A DNA stretch of 64,000 nt from Stenotrophomonas nematodicola (GCF_009467805.1 NZ_WIAY01000001.1:934982-998981); one strand, 5' to 3'; shown: positions 34,261-45,287, counted from the first letter of the stretch. Notes: generated from the sequence alone by a model not told the origin. Translations and numbers: made by a program.

Positions 34261-36108
34261 CTACTCGCCCGCCGCGTCGGGCGTGGGCAGTCCATGAAGG
34301 TTAGCGTAGATGCGTGCAGCGAGGGCGTCATTGATGCCCTCCACGTTGGCGATTTCCGCCTCGCCGGCCGCTTTGAGCCCGACCAGGCCGCCGAAATGCT
34401 TGAGCAGGCTGGCGCGGCGGCGCGGGCCGATACCGGCGATATCCTCCAGCTTGCTGGTCATCCGCGCCTTCTGGCGGCGGCCGCGGTGGCCGGTGATGGC
34501 GAAACGATGGGCTTCATCGCGCACCTGCTGGATGAACTGGAGGGCCGGCGAGGCCGCGCCCGGACGCAGCTCGCGGCCATCCGGCAGTACCAGCGCCTCG
34601 TGCCCCGCCCGGCGCTCGACGCCCTTGGCCACGCCCACCAGCATCACCCCTTCCACACCCAGATCGGCCAGGGCCGCCTGGGCCTGGGCCAGCTGGCCTG
34701 CGCCACCGTCGATCAACAGCAGGTCCGGCAGCACGCCGTCCTCCTCCACCGCACGGCGGAAGCGGCGGTCGATGGCCTGGCGCATCGCGGCGTAATCGTC
34801 GCCCGGCTCGATGCCGCTGATGTTGAAGCGGCGATACTGGCTGCGCACCGGGCCACTGGCGTCGAACACCACGCATGAGGCCACCGTGGCCTCACCCATC
34901 GTGTGGCTGATGTCGAAGCACTCCACCCGCTTGACCGGTTCGGCCAGGCCCAGCATCTGCCGCAGGTCTTCACTGCGCGCGTGCTGGGCGCTGCGGCTGG
35001 TAAGTTCGCTGACAAGGGTGATCTGCGCGTTGCGGCTGGCCAGTTCGACATAGCCGGCACGCTCGCCACGCACGTTCCAGCGCAGCTGCACCTTGTGCTC
35101 GGCCGACGTGGACAGCGCCGATTCGATCAGGCTGGCATCGGGGATTTCCCGGTCGAGCAGGATTTCCCGTGGCGGCGAATGCTCTGCGTAGTACTGGGAA
35201 ACGAACGCGGCCAGCACTTCCTCGGCGCTTTCCTCGCCGTTGGTGCGCGGGTAGAACGGCCGCGTGCCCAGGTTGCGGCCGTCACGGAAGGCCAGCAGCA
35301 TCACGCAGGCATTGGCGCCCTGGGTGGCGCAGGCCAGCACGTCCAGGTCGGCGGCGCGGCCGTCCACGTACTGGCGGGTCTGCATGCTGCGCAGCGCGGT
35401 GATGAGGTCGCGCAGGCGCGCGGCCTGCTCGAACTCCAGCGCTTCACTGGCGGCCTGCATCTGCGTGCCCAGTTCGCGTGCGAGCTGGTCGCTCCTGCCC
35501 TCCAGGAACATCGACGCACGGCGCACCGACTCGGCGTAGTCGTCGGCCGCCACCAGATCCACGCACGGCGCGCTGCAGCGGCCGATCTGGTATTGCAGGC
35601 AGGGCCGCGAACGGTTGCGGAACACGCTGTCTTCGCAGCTGCGCAGCTTGAACAGCTTGTGCATCAGGTTGAGTGTGTCGCGTACTGCGGTCACGCCCGG
35701 ATACGGGCCGTAGTAGCGGCCCGGCACCGCACGCGGGCCGCGGTGCAGTGCGATGCGCGGCCAGTCCTCCCGGGTCAGCAGCACGTGCGGGTAGGTCTTG
35801 TCGTCGCGCAGGGAGACGTTGTAGCGCGGCGACAGCGACTTGATCAGCTGGTTTTCCAGCAGCAGCGCTTCGGCCTCCGAGCGCGTCACGGTCACGTCCA
35901 TCCGCGCGACCTGCGACAGCATCGACATGATCCGCGTGGACTTGGGCGTGCCGTTGAAATAGCTGCCCACGCGGTTGCGCAGCGCACGCGCCTTGCCGAC
36001 GTACAGCAGCGTGTCGTCGGCGGCATACATGCGGTACACGCCGGGGGCGGTGCTCAGCTGGGCCGCAAATGCCTTGCCGTCGAAGGCGGGGGCGGAAGAA
36101 ACGGTCAT
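34261..36108 (-). CDS. uvrC: Excinuclease ABC subunit C
   Basis: Dual-incision nuclease of nucleotide excision repair (615 residues). It has a GIY-YIG domain (GVYRMYAADDTLLYVGKARA, near 18-37), a Cys-rich patch (SCEDSVFRNRSRPCLQYQIGRC), a UVR motif near 205-240, the RNase H-like C-terminal nuclease (VECFDISHTMGEATVASCVVF) and tandem helix-hairpin-helix motifs at the end (IAGIGPRRR, VEGINDALA). Its ATG overlaps the stop of the NHL gene by four bases. Confidence 0.97.
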   Translation of the reverse strand: MTVSSAPAFDGKAFAAQLSTAPGVYRMYAADDTLLYVGKARALRNRVGSYFNGTPKSTRIMSMLSQVARMDVTVTRSEAEALLLENQLIKSLSPRYNVSLRDDKTYPHVLLTREDWPRIALHRGPRAVPGRYYGPYPGVTAVRDTLNLMHKLFKLRSCEDSVFRNRSRPCLQYQIGRCSAPCVDLVAADDYAESVRRASMFLEGRSDQLARELGTQMQAASEALEFEQAARLRDLITALRSMQTRQYVDGRAADLDVLACATQGANACVMLLAFRDGRNLGTRPFYPRTNGEESAEEVLAAFVSQYYAEHSPPREILLDREIPDASLIESALSTSAEHKVQLRWNVRGERAGYVELASRNAQITLVSELTSRSAQHARSEDLRQMLGLAEPVKRVECFDISHTMGEATVASCVVFDASGPVRSQYRRFNISGIEPGDDYAAMRQAIDRRFRRAVEEDGVLPDLLLIDGGAGQLAQAQAALADLGVEGVMLVGVAKGVERRAGHEALVLPDGRELRPGAASPALQFIQQVRDEAHRFAITGHRGRRQKARMTSKLEDIAGIGPRRRASLLKHFGGLVGLKAAGEAEIANVEGINDALAARIYANLHGLPTPDAAGE

Positions 36109-37520
36109 TCGCTGATCGGGACGTCGCTCAGAACGCCACTGACCGGATCAAAACGCAGCACGGCATGGGCATCGGTCTCGGCGATCCATACCGCCCCGCC
36201 GCCGAGTGCCAGCCCGGCCGGTCCATGCAGACGGCGCGGCAGTTCCAGCGTGCTCAGTTCACCGCCGCCCAGGCGCAGCGTGCGCAGGCGCCCGTTGCCG
36301 GTATCGGCGATCCACAGCAGCGGCGCATCGGGGCTCAGCGCGATCGCCTGCGGATACTGCAGGCGGGCAGTGGCGCGTGGACCGTCTTCGTCACCAAACG
36401 ACCACATGCCCTGCCCGACCAGCGTCTGCACCAGATCGCCGCGCAGCTGCATCGCGCGGATCGAGGAGCCAAGCGCGTCGCACACGTAGAGCGCCTGCTG
36501 CACGGCAGCCAGCGAGGTCGGTTGCGCGAACGCCGCCATATGGCTGCCGCCGTCGCGCTCCTCGATGGCACCCGACCCGGCACGCCACTTCAGCGCGCGC
36601 TGGCCCTGGTGGTAGCTCCAGATGCGGTTGTCGCCGGCCATGCCGATGTGGATCTGGTTGTCGGACACGGCCAGGCCCTGCGGGTGGTTCAGCGGGCTGC
36701 GGCGCGGATCGGCGATCGGCCCTTCGATCGGTTCACCGGGACGGCCAGTGCCGCACAGCGTGTCGATCTGGCCGGAAATCAGATGGATGCGGCGCAGGGC
36801 GTGGTTGCCGGTGTCGGCCACGTACAGCCACTCGCGCTCCAGCGCGAGCCCCTGCGGCCGGTTGAAGGCGGCTTCGCCCGGCCCCCCGTCCATGAAATCG
36901 GCAGTACCCAGCCCGAACTGGCGCAGCACGCGCCCCCCGTGACTGCACTCGAGCACACGGTGGTGCCCGGTGTCGGCGATATACAGGCGCTCGGTGGTCA
37001 CCGCCAGCCCGGTCGGGAAACTCAGCGGCAGGCGGGGCTCGGGATGCAGCTCGCGGCGCACGTTGAGCTCATCGTCGAGGGGGCGTGTGGCGCCTTCGCA
37101 CAGCCCGTTGAGGGTGCGCTCCAGCTCACCGCCCAGGCCAACCAGTCGCTCACGTTCACGGCCCTGGGCATCCAGCAGCACCAGTGTGGGCCAGGCGGTG
37201 ACATTGAAGCGCCGCCAGCCGTCCCAGTCCGCGTCGAGCAGCGCCGGCGCGGTCACCCCTTGCCTGCGCAGCAGCTTGAGCGATTGTGCCGGGTCGCGTT
37301 CGCAGTCGAAGCGCGGCACCTGCAGCACCAGCAGCTGCACCTTGCCGGGGTTGCGCGACCGCCACAACTCCAGTTCGGCCAGGCGCTGCGCGCACCACAC
37401 CGAGGCGGCGTTGACGAAGGCCAGCACCACCGGCCGGCCCTGCAGTTCGGCCAGGGTGGTCGGGGCGGCGTTGAGCCAGGTGGCGAACTCGGGGAGATCC
37501 TGGACGGGCTGGACGTTCAT
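36105..37520 (-). CDS. Thioredoxin-like/NHL-repeat protein (NHLRC2-like)
   Basis: 471 residues in two parts. Residues 1-145 are a thioredoxin-like fold with one cysteine at the usual active-site position (VWCAQR) instead of CxxC. Residues 165-470 contain at least five NHL beta-propeller repeats (LYIADTGHHRVLE, LYVADTGNHALRR, LWIADTGNGRLRT and others). No signal peptide is seen. It overlaps uvrC and the phosphatase gene by ATGA at each end. Function is unknown; the missing resolving cysteine argues against disulfide reductase activity. Confidence 0.85.
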   Translation of the reverse strand: MNVQPVQDLPEFATWLNAAPTTLAELQGRPVVLAFVNAASVWCAQRLAELELWRSRNPGKVQLLVLQVPRFDCERDPAQSLKLLRRQGVTAPALLDADWDGWRRFNVTAWPTLVLLDAQGRERERLVGLGGELERTLNGLCEGATRPLDDELNVRRELHPEPRLPLSFPTGLAVTTERLYIADTGHHRVLECSHGGRVLRQFGLGTADFMDGGPGEAAFNRPQGLALEREWLYVADTGNHALRRIHLISGQIDTLCGTGRPGEPIEGPIADPRRSPLNHPQGLAVSDNQIHIGMAGDNRIWSYHQGQRALKWRAGSGAIEERDGGSHMAAFAQPTSLAAVQQALYVCDALGSSIRAMQLRGDLVQTLVGQGMWSFGDEDGPRATARLQYPQAIALSPDAPLLWIADTGNGRLRTLRLGGGELSTLELPRRLHGPAGLALGGGAVWIAETDAHAVLRFDPVSGVLSDVPISE

Positions 37521-38005
37521 GGCCCGATTATGCCGGAGTCGGCGTCATGCAACAGTCGTGCCACGGTCGCCTGGGCCGCCGCGTCCACCAGGGTCCAGAC
37601 CTGCTCGAAATGATCTTCCCCCCCGGTGTACGGATCCGGGATCGATGCCGGGGTCTCGATCCCGGCCCACGGCAGCCACAGCGACAGGCGAGCCTGCCCG
37701 GCCGCGCCGACCAGTCGCGCGGCATCGCGCAGGTTGTTGGCATCGGCGCAGAAGACGTGGTCGAAGCGGTCGAAATCCACGCGCTGGAGCTGGCGCGCGC
37801 GCAGGCCGGCGATATCCACGCCGTGCCGCGCGGCGCAGGCGATCGCACGCCGATCCGGCGGCTCGCCGACGTGCCAGTCGCCGGTGCCGGCCGAATCGAC
37901 GCTGACCCGCCCCGACAGTGGCGATGCTGCCAGGCGCTCGCGCAGAGCGCCCTCGGCCATCGGCGAGCGGCAGATGTTGCCCAGGCACACCACCAGCAGC
38001 TTCAC
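37517..38005 (-). CDS. Low-molecular-weight protein-tyrosine phosphatase
   Basis: 162 residues with the P-loop C-x5-R-S near the N-terminus (Cys7-LGNIC-Arg13-Ser14) and the catalytic Asp in IPDPYTGG. The start is GTG 38005, overlapping the kdsB stop by GTGA; no in-frame ATG gives the full P-loop. It could act on tyrosine-phosphorylated proteins such as polysaccharide-export kinases, by family knowledge. Confidence 0.92.
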   Translation of the reverse strand: MKLLVVCLGNICRSPMAEGALRERLAASPLSGRVSVDSAGTGDWHVGEPPDRRAIACAARHGVDIAGLRARQLQRVDFDRFDHVFCADANNLRDAARLVGAAGQARLSLWLPWAGIETPASIPDPYTGGEDHFEQVWTLVDAAAQATVARLLHDADSGIIGP

Positions 38006-38775
38006 GCCTGCGCGCTCCACCACGCCTCCGCGCGGTCCAAGTCCTCGGGCGTATCGATGCCGGGTGGGAACACAGCCGGCGACAGTGCGACGGTCAGCCG
38101 ATGGCCGGCCTCCAGCACGCGCAGCTGTTCGAGCGATTCCAGCTGCTCCAGCGCGCCAGGCGGCAAGGCGGCGAACTGGCGCAGGAAGCGGGCGCGGTAG
38201 CCGTAGATGCCGATATGGCGCAGCCAGTGCGACCCGGAGAGGGTGTGGCGCGACTGCGCGAAGGCATCGCGATGCCACGGGATCGGTGCGCGGCTGAAAT
38301 ACAGCGCGTCCAGGTTTTCGCGGCGCACCACCTTGACCACGTTCGGATCGAACAGACTGTCGGCATCCTCGATCGGAGTCGCCAGCGTGGACATCACCGC
38401 ACCGCTGTAGACCAGCGCCTCGGCCACGGCGCGGATGCCATCGGCAGGCGCGAAGGGCTCGTCGCCCTGCAGGTTGACCACCACGGTGTCGTCGGCCCAA
38501 CCGGCGTGGAGCGCGCACTCGGCCAGGCGGTCGGTGCCCGACAGATGGTCGGCCGCGGTCATCGCCACGCGCACGCCGTCCAGACCTGCCAGCGCCGAGG
38601 CGATGCGCTCATCATCGGTGGCGACCCACACCTCGCGCGCGCCGGCCAGCAGCGCGCGCTGTGCCACGCGCAGGATCATGGGCTCGCCGCCGATCAGCCG
38701 CAGCGGCTTGCCCGGCAGGCGGGTGGACGCGAAGCGCGCGGGAATGGCGACGACGAAATCGAGGGGGGCACTCAT
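38002..38775 (-). CDS. kdsB: 3-deoxy-manno-octulosonate cytidylyltransferase
   Basis: Activates Kdo as CMP-Kdo for lipopolysaccharide inner core (257 residues). The N-terminal nucleotide site is [17 protein letters not shown] (9-25). QGDEPF, typical of KdsB, is at about 106-111, and [10 protein letters not shown] lies near 192. It is first in a leftward chain of overlapping genes that runs to pgsA. Confidence 0.96.
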   Translation of the reverse strand: MSAPLDFVVAIPARFASTRLPGKPLRLIGGEPMILRVAQRALLAGAREVWVATDDERIASALAGLDGVRVAMTAADHLSGTDRLAECALHAGWADDTVVVNLQGDEPFAPADGIRAVAEALVYSGAVMSTLATPIEDADSLFDPNVVKVVRRENLDALYFSRAPIPWHRDAFAQSRHTLSGSHWLRHIGIYGYRARFLRQFAALPPGALEQLESLEQLRVLEAGHRLTVALSPAVFPPGIDTPEDLDRAEAWWSAQA

Positions 38776-38866
38776 GGAAGACCTCTGCGCAGCGGCGGGG
38801 CGGGACCGCCGGCGCGTGACCGGCAGGATGATGGGGAGCAGTGTGCCGCAGCCGGCACCCTGCCCG

Positions 38867-39889
38867 TCAACGCTTGCCGAGCTTGTCCAGCCGGTCCAGC
38901 AGGTTCACCCAGAAGGCCGCCGGCAACTCCGCCGACAACGGCACGGCGAAGTGCCACTCATTGGCGAAGGCCTTGCACTTCACCGCATCCTTCTCGGTCA
39001 TCAGCACCGGCAGCTCGCTGCCGAAGCGCAGGTCCGAGGGATGGTAGGCATGATGGTCGGCGAACGCATGCGGCACCACGCCGATGCCCTGGGCGCGCAG
39101 CATGTCGAAGAACCGCTGCGGATGCGCGATACCGGCCACCGCGTGCACGCGCTGGCCCCGGAAGTGCGCCAGCGTGCGCGCCCGCCCGCCCTGCAGCGGC
39201 TGGGCGTGGTCGATGTGCAGCTGCATCGGCCACTCGCCGAAGCCGCTGGCCGGCAAGGCGTCGGCGCCATTGCTGGCCTGGCCCATGTTCACGACGCGGA
39301 AATCGCAGTCGCGTGCACGGCTGGCCGGCTCGCGCAGCGGACCGGCCGGAATCAGCCGCCCGTTGCCATAGCGGCGCTGGGCATCGACCACTTCGATCTC
39401 GATATCACGGGCCAGCCGGTAATGCTGCAGGCCGTCGTCGCAGACGATGACGTCGCAGCCCGCCTCGACCAGTGCACGGCCGGCTGCCACGCGATCCGCA
39501 TCGACGCGCACCGGCACGCCGGTCTTCCAGGCGATCAGCACCGGTTCGTCGCCGCCCAACGCGGTGGGGGTCGCCGCGTCCACCCAGCGCGGCGTGGCGG
39601 CCTCGTCGCGGCCGTAGCCCCGGCTGGCGACGCCGGGCTTCCACCCGGCCTCGCGCAGGCGGTTCACCAGCACGATGGTCAGTGGCGTCTTCCCCGTGCC
39701 GCCGGCCGTCACATTGCCCACGACGATCACCGGGACCGGCAGACTGTGACGCTTCAACCAGCGCCGCCGGTACAGCATCCGTCGCAGTGCGATCGCGCCG
39801 CCATACAGGGGGGCCAGCAGCCGCGCCGGCAACGGTACCGGACTGCCGTCATACCAGTACGACGGCGTCTGCGTTCCCTTGCCGGCCAT
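38867..39889 (-). CDS. lpxK: Tetraacyldisaccharide 4'-kinase
   Basis: Phosphorylates the lipid A precursor at the 4' position (340 residues). The P-loop is [14 protein letters not shown] (about 57-70) and the conserved SRGYG and DDGLQH are both present. An N-terminal hydrophobic segment ties it to the inner membrane. Its ATG overlaps the msbA stop by one base. The 91-base gap to kdsB holds nothing recognisable. Confidence 0.96.
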   Translation of the reverse strand: MAGKGTQTPSYWYDGSPVPLPARLLAPLYGGAIALRRMLYRRRWLKRHSLPVPVIVVGNVTAGGTGKTPLTIVLVNRLREAGWKPGVASRGYGRDEAATPRWVDAATPTALGGDEPVLIAWKTGVPVRVDADRVAAGRALVEAGCDVIVCDDGLQHYRLARDIEIEVVDAQRRYGNGRLIPAGPLREPASRARDCDFRVVNMGQASNGADALPASGFGEWPMQLHIDHAQPLQGGRARTLAHFRGQRVHAVAGIAHPQRFFDMLRAQGIGVVPHAFADHHAYHPSDLRFGSELPVLMTEKDAVKCKAFANEWHFAVPLSAELPAAFWVNLLDRLDKLGKR

Positions 39890-41637
39890 CAGGACTGCCT
39901 TTCGCGGAACTGCATCTTGTGCAGGTGCTCGTACAGGCCGCCCAGCGCCAGCAGTTCCTCGTGGGTACCGCGTTCGACGATACGGCCGTGGTCCATGACC
40001 AGCACCTGGTCGGCGTGCTCGATGGTGGACAGGCGATGGGCGATCACCAGCGTGGTGCGCTCGGGCATCAGGCGCTGCAGCGCATCCTGCACGAGCCGCT
40101 CGGATTCGTTGTCCAGTGCCGCAGTCGCCTCATCCAGAATCAGGATCGGCGCATCACGCAGGATCGCGCGCGCGATCGCCAGACGCTGGCGCTGGCCACC
40201 GGACAACAGCGCGCCGTTCTCGCCGACCGGCGTCTGCAGCTGCTGCGGCATCCGCGCGATGAACTCCCAGGCATTGGCGGCCTCGGCGGCCGCGCGGATC
40301 TGTGCGTCGGTGGCGTCCATGCCGTAAGCGATGTTGGCGCCCACCGTGTCGTCGAACAGCATCACCTTCTGCCCGACCATCGCCACCTGGCGGCGCAGGT
40401 CCTCGAGCGGGTAGTCGTCCAGGGCCACGCCATCAAGGGTGATGCGCCCACCGCTGGGCTCATAAAAGCGCGGCACCAGCCGGATCAGGCTGGTCTTGCC
40501 ACTGCCGGAGCGGCCGACGATCGCAGTCACCGTCCCCGGCCGTGCGACGAAGCTGATGTCGTCCAGCGCGATGCCGGTGTCTTCGCGGTAACGCAGCATG
40601 ACATGCTCGAAGGCCAGCTCGCCCTTGGCGCGACCGATGCGTTTGCGGCCCTCGTCGCGCTCGACCGGCATGTCCAGGATCGAGAACAGGCGTTCCGCAG
40701 CCGAGACGCCGCGCGCGATCGAGGACTGCACGCTGGTCAGGCGACGCAGCGACGGGATGATGGCCGTCATGGAGATCATCAGGCCCATGAACTGACCCGC
40801 GTTCAGCCGCCCGGCCAGCGCCTCGCGCGTGGACACCCACACAATCACCGCCAACGCCAGCGCGGCCAGGAACTGCACCACGCTGGAGGCCGCCGCGCGG
40901 GTGGTTTCCACTTTCATGTTGAGGCCCAGCATGCGGTTGGCGAGGCGGGCATAGCGCGACATCTCGTGCGCCTGGGTGCCATGCACCTTCACTTCCTGCT
41001 GCGCGGACAGCGACTGCTCGGCCGTCTGCGCCATTGTCCCCATGCCGTCCTGGATGCCGCGGCTGATGCGCCGGTAGCGTTTGCCCACGAACGAGACGAT
41101 GACGCCGATCAGCGGCACCACCACCAGCATCGCCACGGTCACCTTGACGCTCATCTGCAGCATCACCACCAGCATGGCAATGATGGTGAGCGTGTCGGCG
41201 ACCAGGGTCTTGAGTGCGTCGGCACTGGCCTGGGTAACCTGCTCGGTGTCGAAGTTCAGACGGCTGACCATCACCGGCGTGGACTCGGCATCGAAATGCG
41301 ACGACGGCAGGTGCAGGTACTTCTCCAGCACCTGCTCACGCAGATCGCGCACCACGCTGCGACCGGTGCGGGCCAAGGCGTAGTCACTGACGAAGGTCGC
41401 CGCGCTGCGCGCCACGAACAACCCCAGGATGGTCAGCGGCAGAATCACCGCCATGCGCGGTTCGGGGTTGACGAAGCCGCGGTTGACCAGCGGCTCCATC
41501 AGCTTGCTGAAGTGATAGCCGGCCAGGGCTTCGACCACCATGCCGATGACCGCCGCCACCATGAAGACCCAGTAGGCGCGGGTGTAACCCAGCAGGCGTT
41601 TGTAGATCGGCCAGACCGGCGCGTGTTTGCTGCTCAT
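39889..41637 (-). CDS. msbA: Lipid A export ATP-binding/permease protein
   Basis: ABC half-transporter that flips lipid A across the inner membrane (582 residues). About six transmembrane segments lie in residues 1-320. The nucleotide-binding domain has Walker [10 protein letters not shown], signature LSGGQRQR and Walker [13 protein letters not shown]. Its start overlaps exbD by four bases, and lpxK follows directly, the usual msbA-lpxK pairing. Confidence 0.96.
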   Translation of the reverse strand: MSSKHAPVWPIYKRLLGYTRAYWVFMVAAVIGMVVEALAGYHFSKLMEPLVNRGFVNPEPRMAVILPLTILGLFVARSAATFVSDYALARTGRSVVRDLREQVLEKYLHLPSSHFDAESTPVMVSRLNFDTEQVTQASADALKTLVADTLTIIAMLVVMLQMSVKVTVAMLVVVPLIGVIVSFVGKRYRRISRGIQDGMGTMAQTAEQSLSAQQEVKVHGTQAHEMSRYARLANRMLGLNMKVETTRAAASSVVQFLAALALAVIVWVSTREALAGRLNAGQFMGLMISMTAIIPSLRRLTSVQSSIARGVSAAERLFSILDMPVERDEGRKRIGRAKGELAFEHVMLRYREDTGIALDDISFVARPGTVTAIVGRSGSGKTSLIRLVPRFYEPSGGRITLDGVALDDYPLEDLRRQVAMVGQKVMLFDDTVGANIAYGMDATDAQIRAAAEAANAWEFIARMPQQLQTPVGENGALLSGGQRQRLAIARAILRDAPILILDEATAALDNESERLVQDALQRLMPERTTLVIAHRLSTIEHADQVLVMDHGRIVERGTHEELLALGGLYEHLHKMQFRERQS

Positions 41638-42056
41638 GGACGCACCTCGGGGGCCGTTGCGATGGCGATGCGCCGGAAGCCGAGCTGGCCGAGCGCATCC
41701 TGTGCGGTCACGACCGCCTGGTAGGGAGTACGGGCATCGGCGCGCAGCAGGACGGTCTGCTCGCGATCGGTGCCGGCGACCGCGGCGATGGTCTGCTTGA
41801 CCGACTCGACGTCGGTACGCAGCACTTCCTGGTCGTTGATGAAATAGCGTCCTTCGGCATTCACCAGCACGCTCAGCGCACGCGGTGGCTCGGCGCTGTT
41901 CTGCTGGCTCGCCGTCGGCAGCTGTACCTGCAGCGTCGAGCGTGCATCGAACGTGGTGGTGACCACGAAGAAGATGATCAGGACCAGGATCACATCGATC
42001 AGCGGAACCAGATCGATATGCGGCTCGTCCTGGGTCCGGTCATTGCGGATGCGCAT
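41634..42056 (-). CDS. exbD: ExbD/TolR-family proton-channel protein
   Basis: 140 residues with one transmembrane helix (DLVPLIDVILVLIIFFVVTT) carrying the conserved Asp, and a periplasmic tail. It forms the ion-driven motor with ExbB. It is 3 bases after exbB and overlaps msbA. Placement beside lipid A genes is common in xanthomonads, so the motor may serve envelope transport other than TonB. Confidence 0.93.
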   Translation of the reverse strand: MRIRNDRTQDEPHIDLVPLIDVILVLIIFFVVTTTFDARSTLQVQLPTASQQNSAEPPRALSVLVNAEGRYFINDQEVLRTDVESVKQTIAAVAGTDREQTVLLRADARTPYQAVVTAQDALGQLGFRRIAIATAPEVRP

Positions 42057-42059
42057 CCG

Positions 42060-42737
42060 TCAGCCCTTGACCGTCACGGGCGTACCCGCGACCGGTGCGG
42101 CAGCGGCAGGACGGGCGGCACCGGTCATCACCCCGGGACGCGCATCGAGCGCGTCCAGCAGCGCGCCGGCCTCCTGTTCCATCTCGATCACGTAGCCGTT
42201 GATGCGGCCCTTGAAGTAGCGATGGAACATCAGTGCCGGAATCGCCACGATCATGCCGGTGGCCGTGCACACCAGCGCCTTGCCGATACCGCCGGCCAGC
42301 TGGTTCACATCGCCCACGCCGTGGTCGAGGATGCCCAGGAACATCTGGATCATGCCGACCACCGTGCCCAGCAGGCCGAGCAGCGGGCCGGCCGAGGCGA
42401 TGGTGCCCAGGGCGTTCAGGAAGCGCTCCATGCGATGCACCAGGTGGCGGCCGGCATCTTCGATGCGCTCGCGGATCTGGTCGCGCGGGCGGTTGCGGGC
42501 TTCCAGCGCTGCCGCGAGCAACGCGCCCAGTGGCGAATTGGCCCGCAGGGACTGGATGTGGCCGGGATCAAGCTTGCCGCGTGCCGCCCAGTTGCGCACT
42601 TCCTGGCCCAGCCCCGGGGGCAGGACCTCATTGCGACGCAGCGTCCAGAAACGCTCCAGGACGATCGCCAAAGCCAGTACGCCCAACAGCAGCAGCGGCA
42701 CCATCGGCCAGCCACCGGCCTTGACCAGTTCCCACAC
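42060..42737 (-). CDS. exbB: MotA/TolQ/ExbB-family proton-channel protein
   Basis: 225 residues with three transmembrane segments (near 10-30, 115-140 and 155-180). The family core LLGLLGTVVGMI and the third segment GIGKALVCTATGMIVAIPAL are plain. It partners ExbD. It starts 3 bases after comEC ends, so all may be one leftward transcript. Confidence 0.93.
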   Translation of the reverse strand: MWELVKAGGWPMVPLLLLGVLALAIVLERFWTLRRNEVLPPGLGQEVRNWAARGKLDPGHIQSLRANSPLGALLAAALEARNRPRDQIRERIEDAGRHLVHRMERFLNALGTIASAGPLLGLLGTVVGMIQMFLGILDHGVGDVNQLAGGIGKALVCTATGMIVAIPALMFHRYFKGRINGYVIEMEQEAGALLDALDARPGVMTGAARPAAAAPVAGTPVTVKG

Positions 42738-42740
42738 GTT

Positions 42741-45098
42741 TCAACCCTCTGGCCCTGCGGCCGCCTGTTTGACTGTCGATAGGATAGCAGTCGCCCGCGC
42801 CCGCTCCGCGGCATCCCACCAACGGGGCTGGAAAAGCCGCTGTTCACGCACCTGCAGGCCGTCCTGGCCCAGCCACACCCGCAGCGCGCCGCTGTCTGCG
42901 GTGCTGAGCACCTCCGCGCCCCGTGCCTGCCAGCGCGCCACCACCTCGTCCCGCGGATGGCCGAATCGATTGCCATGCCCGGCCGATACCAGTGCCAGCT
43001 CTGGCGCCACCGCGTCCACCCAGCCGGGCGTGGACGATCCGGCGCTGCCGTGATGCGGCACCACCACTACCCGGGCGGCCAGGCCCGGTGCGTCTTGCGC
43101 CAGCAGTGCCGCCTCCTCGCGGCGGCCTATATCGCCAGGCAGCAGGATCGCCCCGTGCGGCGTGGTGATGCGCAGCACGCAACTGGCGGCATTGCCGCGC
43201 CCGCCCTGCCCGGCCGGCGGGTGCAGCAGCCGGAAATCAACCGCATCCCAGCGCCAGCCGTCACCGCGACGGCACACGGCCGCCGGCATTGACAGCGCGC
43301 CCGACGGCGCCAGCAGCCGCGCCTCCGGATGGGACCGCCGCACGGCGGCCAGGCCGCCGACATGGTCCAGGTCGCCGTGGCTGAGGAGCACCCGGTCCAA
43401 CACCGGCGTCCCCAGGGCGTGCAGGGCCGGGACAACCACCCGCTCGCCGGCATCGAAGCCGCCCGGTACGGCCGGGCCGGCGTCGTACAGCAGCGCATGC
43501 GTGCGGGTGCGGATCAGCACCGCCAGGCCCTGCCCGGCATCCACCACCAGCAGTTCGACCTCCCCGTCGGCCGGCAGCGGCCGCGCCGGCCACAGCAACG
43601 GCAGACACAGCGCCAGCGCCGGCAACCGGCCGCCGCCGCCGCGCGGCATCAGCAGCCAGAACACACCTGCCACGGCCAGCACCAGCGCGGCCGGCCCGGC
43701 CTGCGGCAGCCACCACAACGCGAACGGCCGGCGGGCGACGTGGCCGAACAGCCACCAACTGGTGTCGAAGCACCACGCGGCCAGCTGCCACGGCCATCGC
43801 CCCGCGCCGCCGTACAGCGCCTCCAGCGCGGTGCCGAGCAGTGCCAGCGGGACCACGACCAGGCTCCACCAGGGAATGGCCAGCAGATTGACCAGCGGCC
43901 CCGCGCGCGACGCCTGGCCGAACCACGCCACCGTCAGGGGCAGCAGGCTCACCGTCGCCACGCCCTGCGCCCCGAGAAATGCGGCCAGCCAATGCCGGTC
44001 CGTTCCGGGCAGGCACCACACCAGCCACAGGACGCCGGCGAAACTCAGCCAGAAGCCTGGCGCGAGAACCGACAGCGGGTCGAACAGCAGCACAGCCAGT
44101 GCCGCCATTGCCAATGCCTGCCCCACGGTGACCCGCCGCCGGGTGCAGCGCGCGGCCGCGACGATGGCGATCATCAACACCGTGCGCACGGTAGGCAGCG
44201 CGAACCCGGCCACGGCGGCGTACAGTGCGGCGCCTGCGACCGCCGCCAGCGCCGCCGCCAGTGGTCGTGGCCAGTACCGCCCCAGCACCGGCAGCAGCCT
44301 CCAGGCCAGCGCTGCCATCCAGGCCGCGACCGCCGCGACCAGACCGACATGGAAACCGGAGATCGCCACCAGGTGGGTCAGCCCGAGGGCCCGCAGGTCC
44401 TCCCAGTCGCGGGCGGTCAAGCCGCGCGTATCACCGAGCGCCAGCGCCTGGACGAAGCGGCGCCCTTCCCCGCGTACCTGCTCCGCGATGGCCTGGGCCA
44501 TGCGCTCGCGCCACGCCGGCAGGCCGGTCGGCGGGCCCAGCGCGCGGGCCCGATGCGGCGCGGTGACATAGCCACTGCCCGCCACGCCCTGCAGCAACGC
44601 CTGGCGTTCGGCATCGAAGCCGCCCGGGTTGCGCAGGCCACGCGGCGGCCGCAGCCTGGCGACCAGCGACCAGCGCGCGCCGGCACGCAGTGCATGACGC
44701 CCCTGTGACGCGTCCGGCCTGACCGGATCGTGCCAACCCAGCACCACCTCGCGTCCACGCAGCGAAACGGGCATGCCGGCGTCGTCGTCGATGCGGAAGC
44801 GGAAGCGCGTGCTGCGCTCGCCGTGGTGTGGAAGGTCGAGCACCCGGCCGCGCAGGGCATGTTCGGCCGGTGTCGCGGCGGCCGGCAACTGCAGTGCCAG
44901 GCCAGCATGCCCGTGCAGCGCCGCCCACCCCGCGCCCAGCAGCAACCCGCCACACCAGCGCCCGCGCGGCCACGCGCTCCAGGCAGCCGCGCCGACAACG
45001 AGGCCACACCATGCGATGGCCACCGGCAGCAGGACAGGGGCAAAGACCACCGCACACACGCCACCCAGCAGGCTGGCGGCACAGGCCTTGCCAAACAT
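42741..45098 (-). CDS. comEC: DNA internalisation competence protein ComEC/Rec2
   Basis: Inner-membrane channel that brings single-stranded DNA into the cytoplasm during natural transformation. The N-terminal membrane region is followed by a DUF4131-type OB domain, then the Competence domain with many helices (HLVAISGFHVGLV). A C-terminal metallo-beta-lactamase-like domain has the motif LSHGDLDHVGG. I chose ATG 45098 (MFGKAC), giving 785 residues; the frame is open up to 45299, so the start is uncertain. It fits the pilus genes nearby. Confidence 0.9.
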   Translation of the reverse strand: MFGKACAASLLGGVCAVVFAPVLLPVAIAWCGLVVGAAAWSAWPRGRWCGGLLLGAGWAALHGHAGLALQLPAAATPAEHALRGRVLDLPHHGERSTRFRFRIDDDAGMPVSLRGREVVLGWHDPVRPDASQGRHALRAGARWSLVARLRPPRGLRNPGGFDAERQALLQGVAGSGYVTAPHRARALGPPTGLPAWRERMAQAIAEQVRGEGRRFVQALALGDTRGLTARDWEDLRALGLTHLVAISGFHVGLVAAVAAWMAALAWRLLPVLGRYWPRPLAAALAAVAGAALYAAVAGFALPTVRTVLMIAIVAAARCTRRRVTVGQALAMAALAVLLFDPLSVLAPGFWLSFAGVLWLVWCLPGTDRHWLAAFLGAQGVATVSLLPLTVAWFGQASRAGPLVNLLAIPWWSLVVVPLALLGTALEALYGGAGRWPWQLAAWCFDTSWWLFGHVARRPFALWWLPQAGPAALVLAVAGVFWLLMPRGGGGRLPALALCLPLLWPARPLPADGEVELLVVDAGQGLAVLIRTRTHALLYDAGPAVPGGFDAGERVVVPALHALGTPVLDRVLLSHGDLDHVGGLAAVRRSHPEARLLAPSGALSMPAAVCRRGDGWRWDAVDFRLLHPPAGQGGRGNAASCVLRITTPHGAILLPGDIGRREEAALLAQDAPGLAARVVVVPHHGSAGSSTPGWVDAVAPELALVSAGHGNRFGHPRDEVVARWQARGAEVLSTADSGALRVWLGQDGLQVREQRLFQPRWWDAAERARATAILSTVKQAAAGPEG

Positions 45099-45287
45099 CG
45101 GCACATTGTCGGCGGTCGCAGCGGAGGACGAGCGTGGCATGGAAGTCGGCGCGGCGATGGAACGGCCATCGTCTGCCGGCGTCATGGCAGCCACCATCAG
45201 ACGCCACGGCTTGCGTGCGTCGGAATACTCCGGGGCGACAGGGTGATCGCCCCCATGCACCTCGCCTGCAGGAGGACCAGAACGAAA

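Noticed and set aside
39472-41724. 750-codon plus-strand open frame opposite msbA/lpxK
   Set aside because: Antisense shadow in very GC-rich DNA. The minus strand has full MsbA and LpxK motifs.
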